A DNA stretch of 52,994 nucleotides from Clostridia bacterium (GCA_017544935.1 JAFYDF010000077.1:1-52994), one strand, 5' to 3'. Shown: positions 8,970-18,820, numbered from the stretch's first letter. Numbers and translations are program-made. The notes: generated from the sequence alone by a model not told the origin.

Positions 8970-11039
8970 ATGAATGGCGTAGCAGAAGAATTCGGCAGCA
9001 TGGTATTTTCAGATGCTGTAATGCGTCAGCGACTGCCGGAAGATACCTATCAAAGGTTGAAGCGCACCATCCGAGGCGGACATAAACTGGACCCTGAAGT
9101 GGCGGGCACGGTAGCTGAGGTCATGAAGACCTGGGCAATTGAAAAGGGTGCGACGCATTATACGCACTGGTTCCAGCCTATGACCGGGATTACTGCCGAG
9201 AAGCACGAGGCATTCATCCGCCGTACCAAAGATGGCAACGCCATTATGGAATTCTCCGGAAAGGAACTGATCCAGGGCGAATCAGACGCCTCATCGTTCC
9301 CGTCTGGCGGCCTGCGTGCGACTTTTGAAGCGCGCGGATATACGGCGTGGGACCCAAACAGCTATGCTTTCATCAAAGACGGTGTCCTCTGCATTCCCAC
9401 AGCATTCTGCAGCTTCGGCGGTGAAGCACTGGACAAGAAGACTCCGCTGCTTCGCTCCATGGAGGCGCTCAATCGTCAGACCCTGCGCATTCTTCACCTT
9501 TTCGGTCACGAGAATGTCACAGCAGTACAGACCAATTGCGGCCCGGAGCAGGAGTATTTCCTGATCGATGTGGATATTCTGAAAAAACGGCGTGACCTTG
9601 TTTATACAGGCCGTACGCTGTTTGGCGCCAAGCCACCTAAGGGACAGGAGCTGGATGACCATTATTATGGCGCTATCAAGCCGCGTGTTGCGGCCTTTAT
9701 GAAGGAACTTAACCAGGAACTGTGGAAGCTGGGTGTTTCTGCCAAGACAGAGCATAACGAAGCTGCTCCTGCTCAGCATGAACTTGCACCGATCTATGCA
9801 GTAGTCAATATTGCCGCTGATCATAATCAGCTGACGATGGAGATCATGAAAAAGGTCGCTCAGAAGCATGGTATGGTCTGCCTGCTGCATGAGAAGCCCT
9901 TTGCCGGTGTTAATGGTTCGGGCAAACATAACAACTGGTCGCTGTCCACAGATACCGGCCTTAACCTCATGGATCCCGGCAATACGCCTGCAGAGAATGC
10001 GCAGTTCCTGCTGTTCCTGTGTGCTGTTCTTCAGGCTGTGGATGATTATCAGGAGATGCTCCGTATTTCCGTTGCCAGTGCCGGCAATGACTGCCGTTTG
10101 GGCGGCAGTGAGGCTCCGCCTGCTATCATGAGCGTGTTCCTGGGTGAAGAACTGACGGAAATTCTGACAGCAATCGAGAATGAGACGCCCGTCAATGCAA
10201 AAGAAAAAACATTGCTGCGTGTAGGTGTGCATACCCTGCCGCGGTTCCCGCGCGATACGACTGACCGTAACCGTACTTCGCCGTTCGCCTTCACCGGAAA
10301 CAAGTTTGAGTTCCGCTCTCCGGGTGCTCCTATGAGCGTTTCCGAGTGCAATATCGTACTCAATACAGCGGTAGCAGAGTCTCTGCGCCAGTATGCGGAC
10401 CTTCTGGAGAACGCACCTGACCGCGAGCATGCGCTGCATGAGCTGATCCGCGATACCGTGCGTGCGCATAAGCGGATTATCTTCAACGGCAATGGTTATG
10501 ATAAGTCCTGGGTCAAAGAGGCCGCCGAGCGCGGACTCAGCAACCTGCCCACTACGGCGGACTGCCTGGATCATTACCTGAGCGAGAAAAACCTGCAGCT
10601 GTTTGAGGAACACCGTGTGTTCTCGGAAACGGAAATGCGTGCGCGCTGCGCGATCCTGGCGGAGAATTACTGCAAAGTAACGCATATCGAGGCTGTGACC
10701 ATGCTTGAAATGGCCGATCGTGATATTTTCCCCGCTGTAAGCAACTGGCGTGCTACGCTGCAGGAGCGTGCTGAAAAGAGCGCCTGCAGGTATGAGAAAG
10801 AGACGCTTGACAGACTGGACAGCCTGATGAATGATGCGCTGGACGCAAGGGATGCGCTGCGCGGCGGACTCAGCGATGTCGGCTGCGGGACGGATGCGGA
10901 TGCCGCACGGCTCTACCGTGACCGTGTATTGCCTGCAATGCGTGATCTGCGTGCCGCGGTGGATGCCATGGAGCTGCTGACACCTTCCGAACGCTGGCCG
11001 TTCCCGAGTTACGGCGATATGCTGTTTAGCGTGAAGTAA
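8970..11039 (+). CDS. glnN: Glutamine synthetase type III
   Basis: ATP-dependent ligation of ammonia to glutamate, the entry point for nitrogen. It has 689 residues, as expected for the large GSIII class and far above the roughly 450 of GSI. Recognisable blocks are the N-terminal GSIII domain ([13 protein letters not shown]), [12 protein letters not shown] with metal-binding Glu, [14 protein letters not shown], and the HNNWSL region of the ATP site. The C-terminal 150 residues are helical. ATG start with GAAAGGA upstream. No glnB, glnR or nitrogen transporter is next to it. It is separated from the following gene by a strong hairpin. Confidence 0.95.
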   Translation: MNGVAEEFGSMVFSDAVMRQRLPEDTYQRLKRTIRGGHKLDPEVAGTVAEVMKTWAIEKGATHYTHWFQPMTGITAEKHEAFIRRTKDGNAIMEFSGKELIQGESDASSFPSGGLRATFEARGYTAWDPNSYAFIKDGVLCIPTAFCSFGGEALDKKTPLLRSMEALNRQTLRILHLFGHENVTAVQTNCGPEQEYFLIDVDILKKRRDLVYTGRTLFGAKPPKGQELDDHYYGAIKPRVAAFMKELNQELWKLGVSAKTEHNEAAPAQHELAPIYAVVNIAADHNQLTMEIMKKVAQKHGMVCLLHEKPFAGVNGSGKHNNWSLSTDTGLNLMDPGNTPAENAQFLLFLCAVLQAVDDYQEMLRISVASAGNDCRLGGSEAPPAIMSVFLGEELTEILTAIENETPVNAKEKTLLRVGVHTLPRFPRDTTDRNRTSPFAFTGNKFEFRSPGAPMSVSECNIVLNTAVAESLRQYADLLENAPDREHALHELIRDTVRAHKRIIFNGNGYDKSWVKEAAERGLSNLPTTADCLDHYLSEKNLQLFEEHRVFSETEMRARCAILAENYCKVTHIEAVTMLEMADRDIFPAVSNWRATLQERAEKSACRYEKETLDRLDSLMNDALDARDALRGGLSDVGCGTDADAARLYRDRVLPAMRDLRAAVDAMELLTPSERWPFPSYGDMLFSVK

Positions 11040-11050
11040 ATCAATGATTA

Positions 11051-11082
11051 CACCGCTTTTCCCTTGACGGGGAAAAGCGGTG
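11051..11082 (+). terminator. Terminator after glnN
   Basis: 13-bp perfect stem (CACCGCTTTTCCC / GGGAAAAGCGGTG) with a 6-base loop, 12 bp past the stop. The downstream U-run (ACTGTTAT) is weak. Confidence 0.65.
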
Positions 11083-11132
11083 ACTGTTATCATAAGAACG
11101 AGGATAATGCAAAATATAAAGGAGGATTCTAT

Positions 11133-12122
11133 ATGTCTCGTCCCATCAATATCTGCTCCGGTCAGTTTGGTGATCTGCCGCTCGAGGAACTGTGCCGTAT
11201 CATGCACGGGATCGGGTATAATGGTATCGAAATCGCGACGCAGTCGCACCTGGATGTGCGCCGCTGCATCGCGGAGCCTGCCTACCGGAAAGAGGTCAAG
11301 GATATCCTTGCTAAGTATGATATGCAGATCGGTGCTATTTCTGCGCATCTGATCGGTCAGTGCGTGGGCGACAACTGGGATTCGCGCCTGGATAATTTCG
11401 CTCCGGCTGACTGCAAGGGCAAGCCGGATGCGATCCGCGCATGGGCGATAGAGGAAATGAAGAATGTAGCTTATGCGGCCAAACTCCTGGATGTCAAGGT
11501 CGTCACCTGCTTCCTTGGTTCTCCAATCTGGGCGATGTGGTATTCCTTCCCGCAGACAACGCCTGAGATGGTCGATGCTGGTTTTGCGCGTATCAAGGAA
11601 CTGTGGACGCCTATCTTTGACGTGTATGATGAGTGCGGAGTGAAGCTTGCACTGGAAGTGCATCCGACGGAGATCGCGTTTGACTACTATAGCACACAGC
11701 GCCTTCTGAAGGAGATTGACTGGCGTCCGACACTGGGACTGAACTTCGATCCCAGCCATTTGCTTTGGCAGGGCGTCGACCCGCAGACTTTCCTGCACGA
11801 TTTTGCGGACCGCATCTATCATGTTCACATGAAGGACGTCAAGCTGCGCTGCGACGGGCGTGCGGGTATTCTCGGCTCGCATATCGAGTTTGGTGACACA
11901 CGCCGCGGATGGAACTTCGTTTCGCTTGGACACGGTGATGTCGACTTTGACGGTATCATCCGTGAACTGAACCAGATGGGGTATGAAGGCCCGCTGTGCG
12001 TGGAATGGGAAGACAGTGGTATGGATCGTATCTTCGGCGCAACCGAGGCATACGAGTATGCCAGCAACATCAATTTTTCACCGTCGAATGTTAGTTTTGA
12101 CGCAGCACTGAAAAGAGACTGA
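11133..12122 (+). CDS. Sugar phosphate isomerase/epimerase-like TIM barrel
   Basis: Xylose-isomerase-like protein of 329 residues. The metal-binding pattern of the family is visible on successive strands: LEVHP, NFDPSH, VHMKD and CVEWED. Members act on sugars, keto-sugars or inositol derivatives; the substrate cannot be read here. The start is the ATG at 11133, 6 bases after AAAGGAGG; an upstream in-frame extension of 23 codons runs back into the glnN terminator and is not coding. Bounded by hairpins on both sides, so it is probably monocistronic. Confidence 0.88.
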   Translation: MSRPINICSGQFGDLPLEELCRIMHGIGYNGIEIATQSHLDVRRCIAEPAYRKEVKDILAKYDMQIGAISAHLIGQCVGDNWDSRLDNFAPADCKGKPDAIRAWAIEEMKNVAYAAKLLDVKVVTCFLGSPIWAMWYSFPQTTPEMVDAGFARIKELWTPIFDVYDECGVKLALEVHPTEIAFDYYSTQRLLKEIDWRPTLGLNFDPSHLLWQGVDPQTFLHDFADRIYHVHMKDVKLRCDGRAGILGSHIEFGDTRRGWNFVSLGHGDVDFDGIIRELNQMGYEGPLCVEWEDSGMDRIFGATEAYEYASNINFSPSNVSFDAALKRD

Positions 12123-12127
12123 AATAA

Positions 12128-12150
12128 CGGCCCTCCCGAGCGGAGGGCCG
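12128..12150. terminator. Terminator hairpin between convergent genes
   Basis: Perfect 9-bp stem CGGCCCTCC / GGAGGGCCG with a 5-base loop, 5 bp after the isomerase-like gene and 25 bp before the end of the convergent serine hydrolase gene. Confidence 0.7.
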
Positions 12151-12175
12151 ATTGATATAAAAAGCACGAATTGCA

Positions 12176-14038
12176 TCAGTGAAGAAGAACAGACTGCTCT
12201 ATACGTTGCATGTTCTTAAGAAGCGTGACAGCCGGCATGACGATGTTGTCTTCAAGTTGGAAGTCATAGCCGTTCATGACCAGCGCCAGAGTAATGCCTG
12301 TTTCGCGCTGATAATATATATTTGATGTGAGACCACTGACCCTGCCCTGGTGACCATACCAGGTCCCGCGCGGAAACTGTGAATGACGGACGGTGCTCAG
12401 ACCGTACTTGCTTGTTGCAAGCCCGGGCTGATCTGCTTCCATCAGTGCGACGGTTTCCGCATTCAGTATGCGCACGCCGTTCAGTTCACCGCCGTTGAGC
12501 ATCATCTGCGCGAGCTTGGTCAGGGAAGATGCGTTGGTATACAGCTTGCCGACGGTGTAACCGTTATTGCCGCGCGGATCTGCGGTATTGTTATATGCGC
12601 GATTACGGTCGTTCTGGACGGAGATTGAGATATTGCCGCTTGTATTCAGAAGGTCTTTTGTCTTTGTACCCTGAGGCAGATATTTGGGGGAATAGGCTGC
12701 GATCAGTCCCAGCGGCTGGAAGACAGTGCGGTTCATATAGTTCTGCACACTCTCTCCGGTAATGGCCTCGATCAGACAGCCGAACAGGGCGCCGTTGTAG
12801 TCTGCATATGCATAGTGTGTACCGGGTGCTGTAGATTCGTTGAAAAGCGGATCATACCCGTTCACACCAATGCGCTCCCAGTTCGGACTGTAGTTTTCTG
12901 CAGAAGGGGAAAAAGATGAGGTGTGGCTGAGCAGCATCCGGGCGGTGATCGGGGTGTCGGGCCATGCAGGATTACGCACCGGGAAAGGCAGGTAATTGCT
13001 GATATCCCTGTCAAGATCGAGCTTCCCCTGATCATAGAGCGTCATGAGCCCGATTGCCGTAACCCATTTGGTTATGGAGGCAATGCGGTAGCAGGTATCC
13101 TGGGTCGCACCGCCGAAGGACCATGTGAGGAAGGTCGAGCCATTCTTGGAAAGTACCAGTGTTCCATTCTTGGCACCGCTGCTAACGACGATTGAATTGA
13201 GAAGGCTTACGGCATCATCCGGAAGCGTTCCGGCATTAGCTTTCATACTTGCGTAAGCACTATCGAGGGCTGCAAAGGTCTTCTTTCCGGCAATGCCGTC
13301 ACGCGTCAGACTACTCGCCCGCTGGAACGCAATGACTGCAGTACGCGTGGCATCGTCAAATCTGTTATCCAGCGTCCCGGTATAATAGCCCAGGTACCAG
13401 AGCTTGTTTTTCAGCTGAGTGACTGCTTCCCCGCTGTCGCCAAGGCGCAGTGTCGTGACCGTGGTTGAAGCGGATGCGGAGGACTGGGAAGTCTCTTTGG
13501 CAAACAGCCGTTCCTGAGTCAGACTGTCTGCGACGCCGTTGGCAGTCAGACCTTCCGCAGACTGGAACGCCTTAACGGCGGCGGTTGTGCCCTTGCCGTA
13601 TGCACCATCGACTGACATGGTATAGTATCCAAGCGCTTTCAGCTTTTTCTGTAGTGCGGATACCGCACTGCCCTTGGATCCGGAGCTCAGGGTTGCATAC
13701 TGTGAACTGCTTCCGGTCTGCGGCTGCGGAGTATTCTGAGCCTGTGAGCCTGATCCGGCACTTTCATAAAGCTTCGTGAGCGTCTTGGAGCCTGCGACTC
13801 CGTCGACTGAGAGGCCTTTGGCGGACTGGAATGCCTTCACGGCGGCAACAGTGCCTTTGCCGTAGATCCCGTCAACGGCGATGTTGTAATATCCCAGGCT
13901 TTTGAGTGCATTCTGGAGACGGGTCACTTCACTGCCCTTAGATCCCTTTCGCAGCGTCGGGTAACTGGCTGCGGCTGCGACAGAGCAGGCAGAGACAAGC
14001 AACACGATGATGAGTATCCAGGTGATAGCGCGTTTCAT
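12176..14038 (-). CDS. Secreted serine hydrolase (beta-lactamase class C fold) with three peptidoglycan-binding repeats
   Basis: 620 residues. A hydrophobic signal (1-24) contains VSAC, a possible lipobox with Cys18, but signal peptidase I cleavage after AAAA is also possible. Three PG_binding_1 repeats follow at about 28-92, 116-180 and 195-260, each with LGYY...DG.YG..T..AV.AFQ. The catalytic domain (about 280-615) has SITK (321-324) as the SxxK motif, YAD (411-413) in place of YxN, and HQG in the third motif. Likely a wall-bound D-Ala-D-Ala peptidase or esterase rather than a true beta-lactamase. No ribosome-site doubt: ATG with AAGAAAGGG upstream. The same repeat type occurs five times in the protein at 24979-26211. 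Confidence 0.9.
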   Translation of the reverse strand: MKRAITWILIIVLLVSACSVAAAASYPTLRKGSKGSEVTRLQNALKSLGYYNIAVDGIYGKGTVAAVKAFQSAKGLSVDGVAGSKTLTKLYESAGSGSQAQNTPQPQTGSSSQYATLSSGSKGSAVSALQKKLKALGYYTMSVDGAYGKGTTAAVKAFQSAEGLTANGVADSLTQERLFAKETSQSSASASTTVTTLRLGDSGEAVTQLKNKLWYLGYYTGTLDNRFDDATRTAVIAFQRASSLTRDGIAGKKTFAALDSAYASMKANAGTLPDDAVSLLNSIVVSSGAKNGTLVLSKNGSTFLTWSFGGATQDTCYRIASITKWVTAIGLMTLYDQGKLDLDRDISNYLPFPVRNPAWPDTPITARMLLSHTSSFSPSAENYSPNWERIGVNGYDPLFNESTAPGTHYAYADYNGALFGCLIEAITGESVQNYMNRTVFQPLGLIAAYSPKYLPQGTKTKDLLNTSGNISISVQNDRNRAYNNTADPRGNNGYTVGKLYTNASSLTKLAQMMLNGGELNGVRILNAETVALMEADQPGLATSKYGLSTVRHSQFPRGTWYGHQGRVSGLTSNIYYQRETGITLALVMNGYDFQLEDNIVMPAVTLLKNMQRIEQSVLLH

Positions 14039-14089
14039 ATGGGCCCTTCTTTCCTCTTCTGATAATGACGAAGGAAGACTGTTGTGGAA

Positions 14090-15409
14090 TCAGCCGCGAT
14101 GCGCCTTTTTCCAGGCCTTGATCTCTTCAAGCCGCTCCTTATAGCGGCCTTCAAGACCCTGGTCGGTAGGACGGTAGTATTCACGGCCTGCCAGGCTGTC
14201 GGGCAGGCATTGCATAGCGGTCAGCTTTTCCTCGGTGTCATGGGCGTACTGGTAGCCTTTGCCGTACTCGAGCTCCTGCATGAGCTTTGTGGGTGCGTTG
14301 CGGATCACGAGCGGAACCGGCTCAGCCAGCTGGGAAGCAGCATCCTGACGCGCTTCCATATAGGCGACATCCAGGGCATTCGATTTAGGCGCCAGCGACA
14401 TATAGACCACTGCATGCGTCAGGTGCACGCTGCACTCCGGCATTCCGATATAATGGCATGCCTGATATGCGGCGACTGCTACTTCGAGTGCGCGGGAGTC
14501 TGCCATACCTACATCTTCACTCGCGAAGCGGACGACGCGGCGTGCTACATAGAGCGGGTCTTCTCCGGCTTCGAGCATGCGTGCGAGCCAGTAAACGGCT
14601 GCATCGGGATCGGAATTGCGCATGGATTTATGCAGCGCGCTGATCAGATTGTAATGTTCTTCGCCGTTCTTGTCATACAGCAAAGATTTCTTGCTGATAC
14701 ATTGTTCGAGAGTTTCTTTGGTTACGGTAGTAACGCCATTCTCTTCATTTCCGTTGAGCACGACCATTTCGAGCGTGGACAGGGCAGTACGTGCATCACC
14801 GTTGGCGAAAGCCGCCAGCATCTGCAACAGGTCCGGTGCGATCTCGATGTGCTGCCCGCCGAATCCCCGCGGATCACTGAGCGCACGTTTCAGCAGCTGC
14901 AGGATATCCTCTGTCTGCAGCGCCTGCAGGACGAATACCTTGCAGCGGGAGAGCAGAGCGCCGTTGACCTCAAAAGAGGGGTTCTCAGTCGTCGCGCCGA
15001 TCAGGATGATGCTGCCCTTCTCTACGTACGGCAGGAAGGCATCCTGCTGTGCTTTATTGAAACGATGGATCTCATCGACGAAAACAATGGTCTTTTGTCC
15101 GAAACGGCGGTTGTCTTCGGCACGCTGCATAACGGTGCGGATCTCTTTAATGCCGCTTGTCACCGCAGAGAAATCTACAAATTCAGCTTTGGTACGTACA
15201 GCAATGATGTGTGCAAGCGTGGTCTTGCCGACGCCCGGAGGCCCCCAGAAGATCATAGAAGAGACCGCGTCACTCTCAATCAGGCGGCGCAGTACCTTGC
15301 CTTCGCCCAGCAGATGCTGCTGGCCGACGAATTCATCCAGGTCACGCGGACGCAGGCGCGCAGCCAGCGGCCGCGGAGTACGGCTTTCAAAAAAAGTGGA
15401 CTGTTCCAT
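14090..15409 (-). CDS. rarA: Replication-associated recombination protein RarA (MgsA), AAA+ ATPase
   Basis: Acts at stalled replication forks; clamp-loader-like ATPase of 439 residues. It has Walker A GPPGVGKTT, Walker B FVDEIHRFN, sensor 1 in GATTENPS, and the C-terminal MgsA tetramerisation region ending YYRPTDQGLEGRYKER, which is characteristic. I start at the ATG at 15409, with AGGAG 8 bases upstream and sequence MEQSTFF typical of the family; six upstream in-frame codons would overlap the ribosome site. Confidence 0.95.
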   Translation of the reverse strand: MEQSTFFESRTPRPLAARLRPRDLDEFVGQQHLLGEGKVLRRLIESDAVSSMIFWGPPGVGKTTLAHIIAVRTKAEFVDFSAVTSGIKEIRTVMQRAEDNRRFGQKTIVFVDEIHRFNKAQQDAFLPYVEKGSIILIGATTENPSFEVNGALLSRCKVFVLQALQTEDILQLLKRALSDPRGFGGQHIEIAPDLLQMLAAFANGDARTALSTLEMVVLNGNEENGVTTVTKETLEQCISKKSLLYDKNGEEHYNLISALHKSMRNSDPDAAVYWLARMLEAGEDPLYVARRVVRFASEDVGMADSRALEVAVAAYQACHYIGMPECSVHLTHAVVYMSLAPKSNALDVAYMEARQDAASQLAEPVPLVIRNAPTKLMQELEYGKGYQYAHDTEEKLTAMQCLPDSLAGREYYRPTDQGLEGRYKERLEEIKAWKKAHRG

Positions 15410-15440
15410 GAAAAAACACTCCTGCATTTTCGATGCTTCT

Positions 15441-15469
15441 ATTCAAGCAGAAACAAGGCCCGTTGTCAA
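15441..15469 (-). promoter_or_regulatory. Promoter for rarA
   Basis: Minus strand TTGACA (15464-15469), 17-bp spacer, TTGAAT (15441-15446). Confidence 0.5.
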
Positions 15470-15498
15470 GAAAAGCCAATAAAAGGACAAGCATTGAG

Positions 15499-15528
15499 TT
15501 TACATATTCATTTGATTTGTGCTATGCT
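15499..15528 (+). promoter_or_regulatory. Promoter for the M18 aminopeptidase
   Basis: TTTACA (15499-15504), 18-bp spacer, TATGCT (15523-15528) with an upstream TG (extended -10), 30 bases before the start. Confidence 0.45.
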
Positions 15529-15557
15529 GAGCATAAGAAAAAACAGCGGAGGCATGA

Positions 15558-16865
15558 ATGATGGCTAAGAAGTATGCACCGGCATTGATCGATTTTATCC
15601 GTAAAAGCCCGACCGCCTTTCATGCGGCGGAGAATATCTGCAAAACACTGACAGGTTTTGAACCTCTGGAAGAAGGAAAACCCTGGAAGCTCGTACCCGG
15701 CGGACGCTATTATGTCACACGCAACCGCAGCAGTGTGATCGCTTTTACCGTACCCGAGAACACACCGACAGCGTTTCAGCTGATCGCAAGTCATGCGGAC
15801 TCGCCCATGTTCAAGATCAAGGAGAACGCCGAGACATATGTCGGTGAGCAGTATGTGCGCCTGGATACCGAGCGCTACGGCGGAATGATCCTGGCAAGCT
15901 GGCTCGACCGTCCGCTTTCTGTCGCCGGACGCTGTGTGGTGAAGGACGGAAACGCGGTGCGTACCGTATTGGTCGACCTGGACCGCGATGCGGTATTGAT
16001 TCCCAATCTCGCGATCCATATGAACAGGGAGATCAATGACGGATTCAAGCTTAATGCCGCAGTGGATACGATGCCGCTGTGGGGCAATGGAAAGGCCAAG
16101 AATACTTTCCGTGCGCAGATTGCGGATGCCTGCGGGATCAAGCAGGAGGATCTGCTGGGAACAGACCTGTTCCTGTATAACCGTACAGCTGGTACCGTGT
16201 GGGGCCCTGAAGGGGAATTCGTTTCCGCACCGAGGCTGGATGACCTGGAGTGCGCGTTTGCTTCCATCCAGGCACTCAAGGCAGTAAAGAAGAGCCAGCA
16301 TATCAACGTATGCTGCGTATTCGATAATGAAGAAGTGGGCAGCACTACCAAGCAGGGTGCCAATTCCACCTTCCTGGAGGATGTACTGCACCGGATCCTC
16401 GCGGCGCTTGGACAGGGTGAAGAAGCTTATTATACCGCTTTGGCCAACAGCTTCATGCTTTCAGCGGATAATGCGCACGCCGTGCATCCGAATCATCCCG
16501 AGATCGCTGATCCCGTCAACAAGGTCTTCATGAACGAAGGTATCGTGATCAAGTTCAACGCAAACCAGCGCTATACGACTGATGGTATCAGCGAAGCCGT
16601 ATTCCATCAGATCTGTAAAGACGCAGGTGTGCCTGTACAGCATTACGCCAACCGTTCAGATATGCCGGGTGGCGGTACTCTGGGCAATATCTCAGGCAGC
16701 CATGTTTCCATCAACACCCTGGACATCGGCCTTGCGCAGCTGGCAATGCACAGCAGTTATGAAACGGCCGGAACTCAGGATATTGCGTACATGATTGATG
16801 GTATGCGCGCGTTTTATGAGACAGATATCTGTTGTGACGGAGACGGCAAATATATTTTGAAATAA
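15558..16865 (+). CDS. M18 family aminopeptidase
   Basis: Cytoplasmic zinc aminopeptidase of about 435 residues (ApeB/aspartyl aminopeptidase type) forming large assemblies and trimming peptides with acidic or neutral N-terminal residues. Metal and catalytic motifs appear in order: ASHADSP, DDLECAFA, FDNEEVGS, SADNAHAVHPNH and GGTLGNIS, with the last His ligand in MHSSYETAG. Two ATG codons are adjacent (15558 and 15561); GGAGG ends 5 and 8 bases before them, so either works. Confidence 0.95.
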   Translation: MMAKKYAPALIDFIRKSPTAFHAAENICKTLTGFEPLEEGKPWKLVPGGRYYVTRNRSSVIAFTVPENTPTAFQLIASHADSPMFKIKENAETYVGEQYVRLDTERYGGMILASWLDRPLSVAGRCVVKDGNAVRTVLVDLDRDAVLIPNLAIHMNREINDGFKLNAAVDTMPLWGNGKAKNTFRAQIADACGIKQEDLLGTDLFLYNRTAGTVWGPEGEFVSAPRLDDLECAFASIQALKAVKKSQHINVCCVFDNEEVGSTTKQGANSTFLEDVLHRILAALGQGEEAYYTALANSFMLSADNAHAVHPNHPEIADPVNKVFMNEGIVIKFNANQRYTTDGISEAVFHQICKDAGVPVQHYANRSDMPGGGTLGNISGSHVSINTLDIGLAQLAMHSSYETAGTQDIAYMIDGMRAFYETDICCDGDGKYILK

Positions 16866-16874
16866 CAAGGATAC

Positions 16875-16894
16875 GGCGGTCCTGACGGACCGCC
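16875..16894 (+). terminator. Terminator after the M18 aminopeptidase
   Basis: 8-bp stem GGCGGTCC / GGACCGCC, 4-base loop, then TGTTTTCTTT. Confidence 0.85.
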
Positions 16895-16944
16895 TGTTTT
16901 CTTTGAAGAAATTTAAAAAGCACAGCTATCATATGGAGAAAACA

Positions 16945-17844
16945 ATGGAAACATTTCAGATGCTGGATACAGAACAATGCAATCCGGCTACCAGGCAGAT
17001 CGATCGGTTATCTACTTTGGAGATGGTGCAGCTGATCAATCAGGAGGACCACAGGTGTGCAGAAGCAGTTTCCAGGGTTCTGCCTGAGATCGCTAAAAGC
17101 GTGGATGTGATCGAAGCCCAGCTGCGTCAGGGGGGCAGACTGTTTTATGTCGGGGCCGGGACTTCCGGACGCTTGGGTGTGATTGACGCGGCAGAATGTC
17201 CGCCGACTTATGGGGTTCCATCTGATCTGGTGAACGGCTTGATCGCAGGGGGACCTCTTGCGCTTATTAAGTCAGTAGAGGGCGCAGAGGACAGCCGTGA
17301 GATGGGAAAAAAGGATCTGGTCGACCGTGGCTTTTCCCGAAAGGATGCACTGGTTGGAATCGCGGCAAGCGGCCGAACTCCCTATGTGCTTGGAGCAATG
17401 GATTACGCAAGGGAAGTCGGGGCACCGGTAATGGCACTGACTTGCTGCAGTGAGAGTGAAATGTCCCGGCATGCGGATATCACTATGGCTCCGCTTCCCG
17501 GTCCTGAAGTGATCACGGGATCATCAAGAATGAAAAGCGGGACCTGCCAGAAAATGATCCTGAACATGCTGTCGACCTGTACTATGGTGAAGCTGGGAAA
17601 AGTATACGGAAATCTGATGGTGGACGTTCAGGCAACAAATGAAAAACTCATAAGCCGGGCAATCAGAATTGTACAGGCCGCAACAGGGAGTGAAGAAAGT
17701 AAAGCCCGACAGACACTTGAGCAATGTGGATATGCCTGCAAGACCGCGATTGTCATGCTGCTTCTGAATCTGGACGCGGAAGAAGCTGAAAAAAAGCTGC
17801 AGGCTGCGAATGGTTTTATAGCCAGAGCAGTCGAAAGGAAATAA
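16945..17844 (+). CDS. murQ: N-acetylmuramic acid 6-phosphate etherase
   Basis: Removes the lactyl ether of MurNAc-6-phosphate to give GlcNAc-6-phosphate and D-lactate, a peptidoglycan-recycling step. It has 299 residues with a SIS sugar-isomerase fold: VGAGTSGRLG binds the phosphate, DAAECPPT holds the catalytic Glu, and SVEGAEDS holds the second conserved acid. I start at the ATG at 16945, 6 bases after GGAG. Longer starts exist at 16903 and 16933 but lie in the preceding terminator region. It is followed 2 bp later by a sugar kinase gene, so the pair is an operon. Codons AGA, ATA and GGG are commoner here than in the neighbours. Confidence 0.95.
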   Translation: METFQMLDTEQCNPATRQIDRLSTLEMVQLINQEDHRCAEAVSRVLPEIAKSVDVIEAQLRQGGRLFYVGAGTSGRLGVIDAAECPPTYGVPSDLVNGLIAGGPLALIKSVEGAEDSREMGKKDLVDRGFSRKDALVGIAASGRTPYVLGAMDYAREVGAPVMALTCCSESEMSRHADITMAPLPGPEVITGSSRMKSGTCQKMILNMLSTCTMVKLGKVYGNLMVDVQATNEKLISRAIRIVQAATGSEESKARQTLEQCGYACKTAIVMLLLNLDAEEAEKKLQAANGFIARAVERK

Positions 17845-17846
17845 AT

Positions 17847-18767
17847 ATGTGGTACTGCGGATGGGACGGGGGAGGAACCAAAACAGAAGTCTGTATTATA
17901 GACAACACAGGAAAGATTCTGGATGAACGGACTTTCGGCCCCCTGAATCCAAACGGTGCGGACCGGGAGCAGGTCCAGAAAACTGCCCGGGATGCCGTGA
18001 ATATGATGCGGCTGCAGCCCGGTGGTCTGAAAGCCTGCGGGGGAATGGTCATAGGTGTGGCTGGAATAAGCAACCAAAGAACGGCAGCAATGCTCCAGGA
18101 TGCCCTGCAGGCAGCCGGATGGCGCGGAAAATGCTGTATGATGGGCGACCATGAAATAGCGTTAGCCGGCGCCATCGAAGACTATGGGGGAATACTGATT
18201 GCCGGAACAGGATCCGTATGCTATGGGAAAGATAAGAGCGGGAATTTTTTTCGTGTTGGCGGATTTGGATATCTGATCGATGATGTTGGCAGTGGCTATG
18301 CAATCGGCCGGGATATTCTCACTGCCATAGTCAGAGCGGCAGACCAGCGCGAGAAATCCACAATACTTTCTCATCTGGTTGCGGAAAAAATAGGTTATGC
18401 AGAACAAGACATGCAGGCACTCACTACCTGGCTATATAGATCAGAAACAGGAAAACGGGAGATAGCGTCTCTGGCAAGCCTCCTTCCTGAAGCGCTTGAT
18501 GCTGAGGACCCTGCCGGGATACGGATTACACAGAAAGCGGCAAGAGAACTTGCGGACCTGGTTTGTACAGGATGGCGGAAGACCGGGATGACGGACGGAG
18601 AACTGGTAATGACGGGAGGTATCCTGCAGCACATTCCTCAAATCAGATCTCAGGTCGAAGAACAGATTCATGCATATTATCCGGGAATTAGCATCGTAGA
18701 TCCGCATGGTACTCCTGCGCAGGGTGCAGCCAGGTTGGCCATTGAGAAATTCTATGAAGCGGAATAA
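17847..18767 (+). CDS. murK: BadF/BcrA-type ATPase, probable MurNAc/GlcNAc kinase
   Basis: Sugar kinase of 306 residues in the BadF/BadG/BcrA/BcrD ATPase family. It starts with the phosphate-1 motif DGGGTKTEV, and has GTGSVCYG (phosphate-2 region) and VMTGG near the C-terminus. In Clostridium acetobutylicum MurK of this family phosphorylates both MurNAc and GlcNAc at O6. Its position directly after murQ fits: the kinase makes the substrate of the etherase, allowing wall sugars to be taken up unphosphorylated, without a PTS. The exact sugar range is inference. Confidence 0.87.
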   Translation: MWYCGWDGGGTKTEVCIIDNTGKILDERTFGPLNPNGADREQVQKTARDAVNMMRLQPGGLKACGGMVIGVAGISNQRTAAMLQDALQAAGWRGKCCMMGDHEIALAGAIEDYGGILIAGTGSVCYGKDKSGNFFRVGGFGYLIDDVGSGYAIGRDILTAIVRAADQREKSTILSHLVAEKIGYAEQDMQALTTWLYRSETGKREIASLASLLPEALDAEDPAGIRITQKAARELADLVCTGWRKTGMTDGELVMTGGILQHIPQIRSQVEEQIHAYYPGISIVDPHGTPAQGAARLAIEKFYEAE

Positions 18768-18773
18768 TAAAAA

Positions 18774-18802
18774 AGAAATGGCCTGACATCAGAGCCATTT
18801 CT
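18774..18802 (-). terminator. Terminator after the DUF1836 gene
   Basis: 9-bp stem AGAAATGGC / GCCATTTCT; on the minus strand it is followed by TTTTTTATT. It may also slow transcription arriving from murK. Confidence 0.75.
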
Positions 18803-18820
18803 AAAATTCCAATATTCTGA

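Noticed and set aside
9291..11933. An 880-codon open frame on the minus strand, antisense to glutamine synthetase and the next gene
   Set aside because: It has no domain, no ribosome site, and spans two clear genes and their terminator. It arises from the codon bias of the plus-strand genes.
12176..13195. Antibiotic-resistance beta-lactamase
   Set aside because: The fold and SxxK motif are shared, but wall-binding repeats and the YAD variant fit a housekeeping wall enzyme better.
14084..15568. A 494-codon open frame antisense to rarA
   Set aside because: rarA has complete AAA+ motifs; the antisense product has no motif and no ribosome site.
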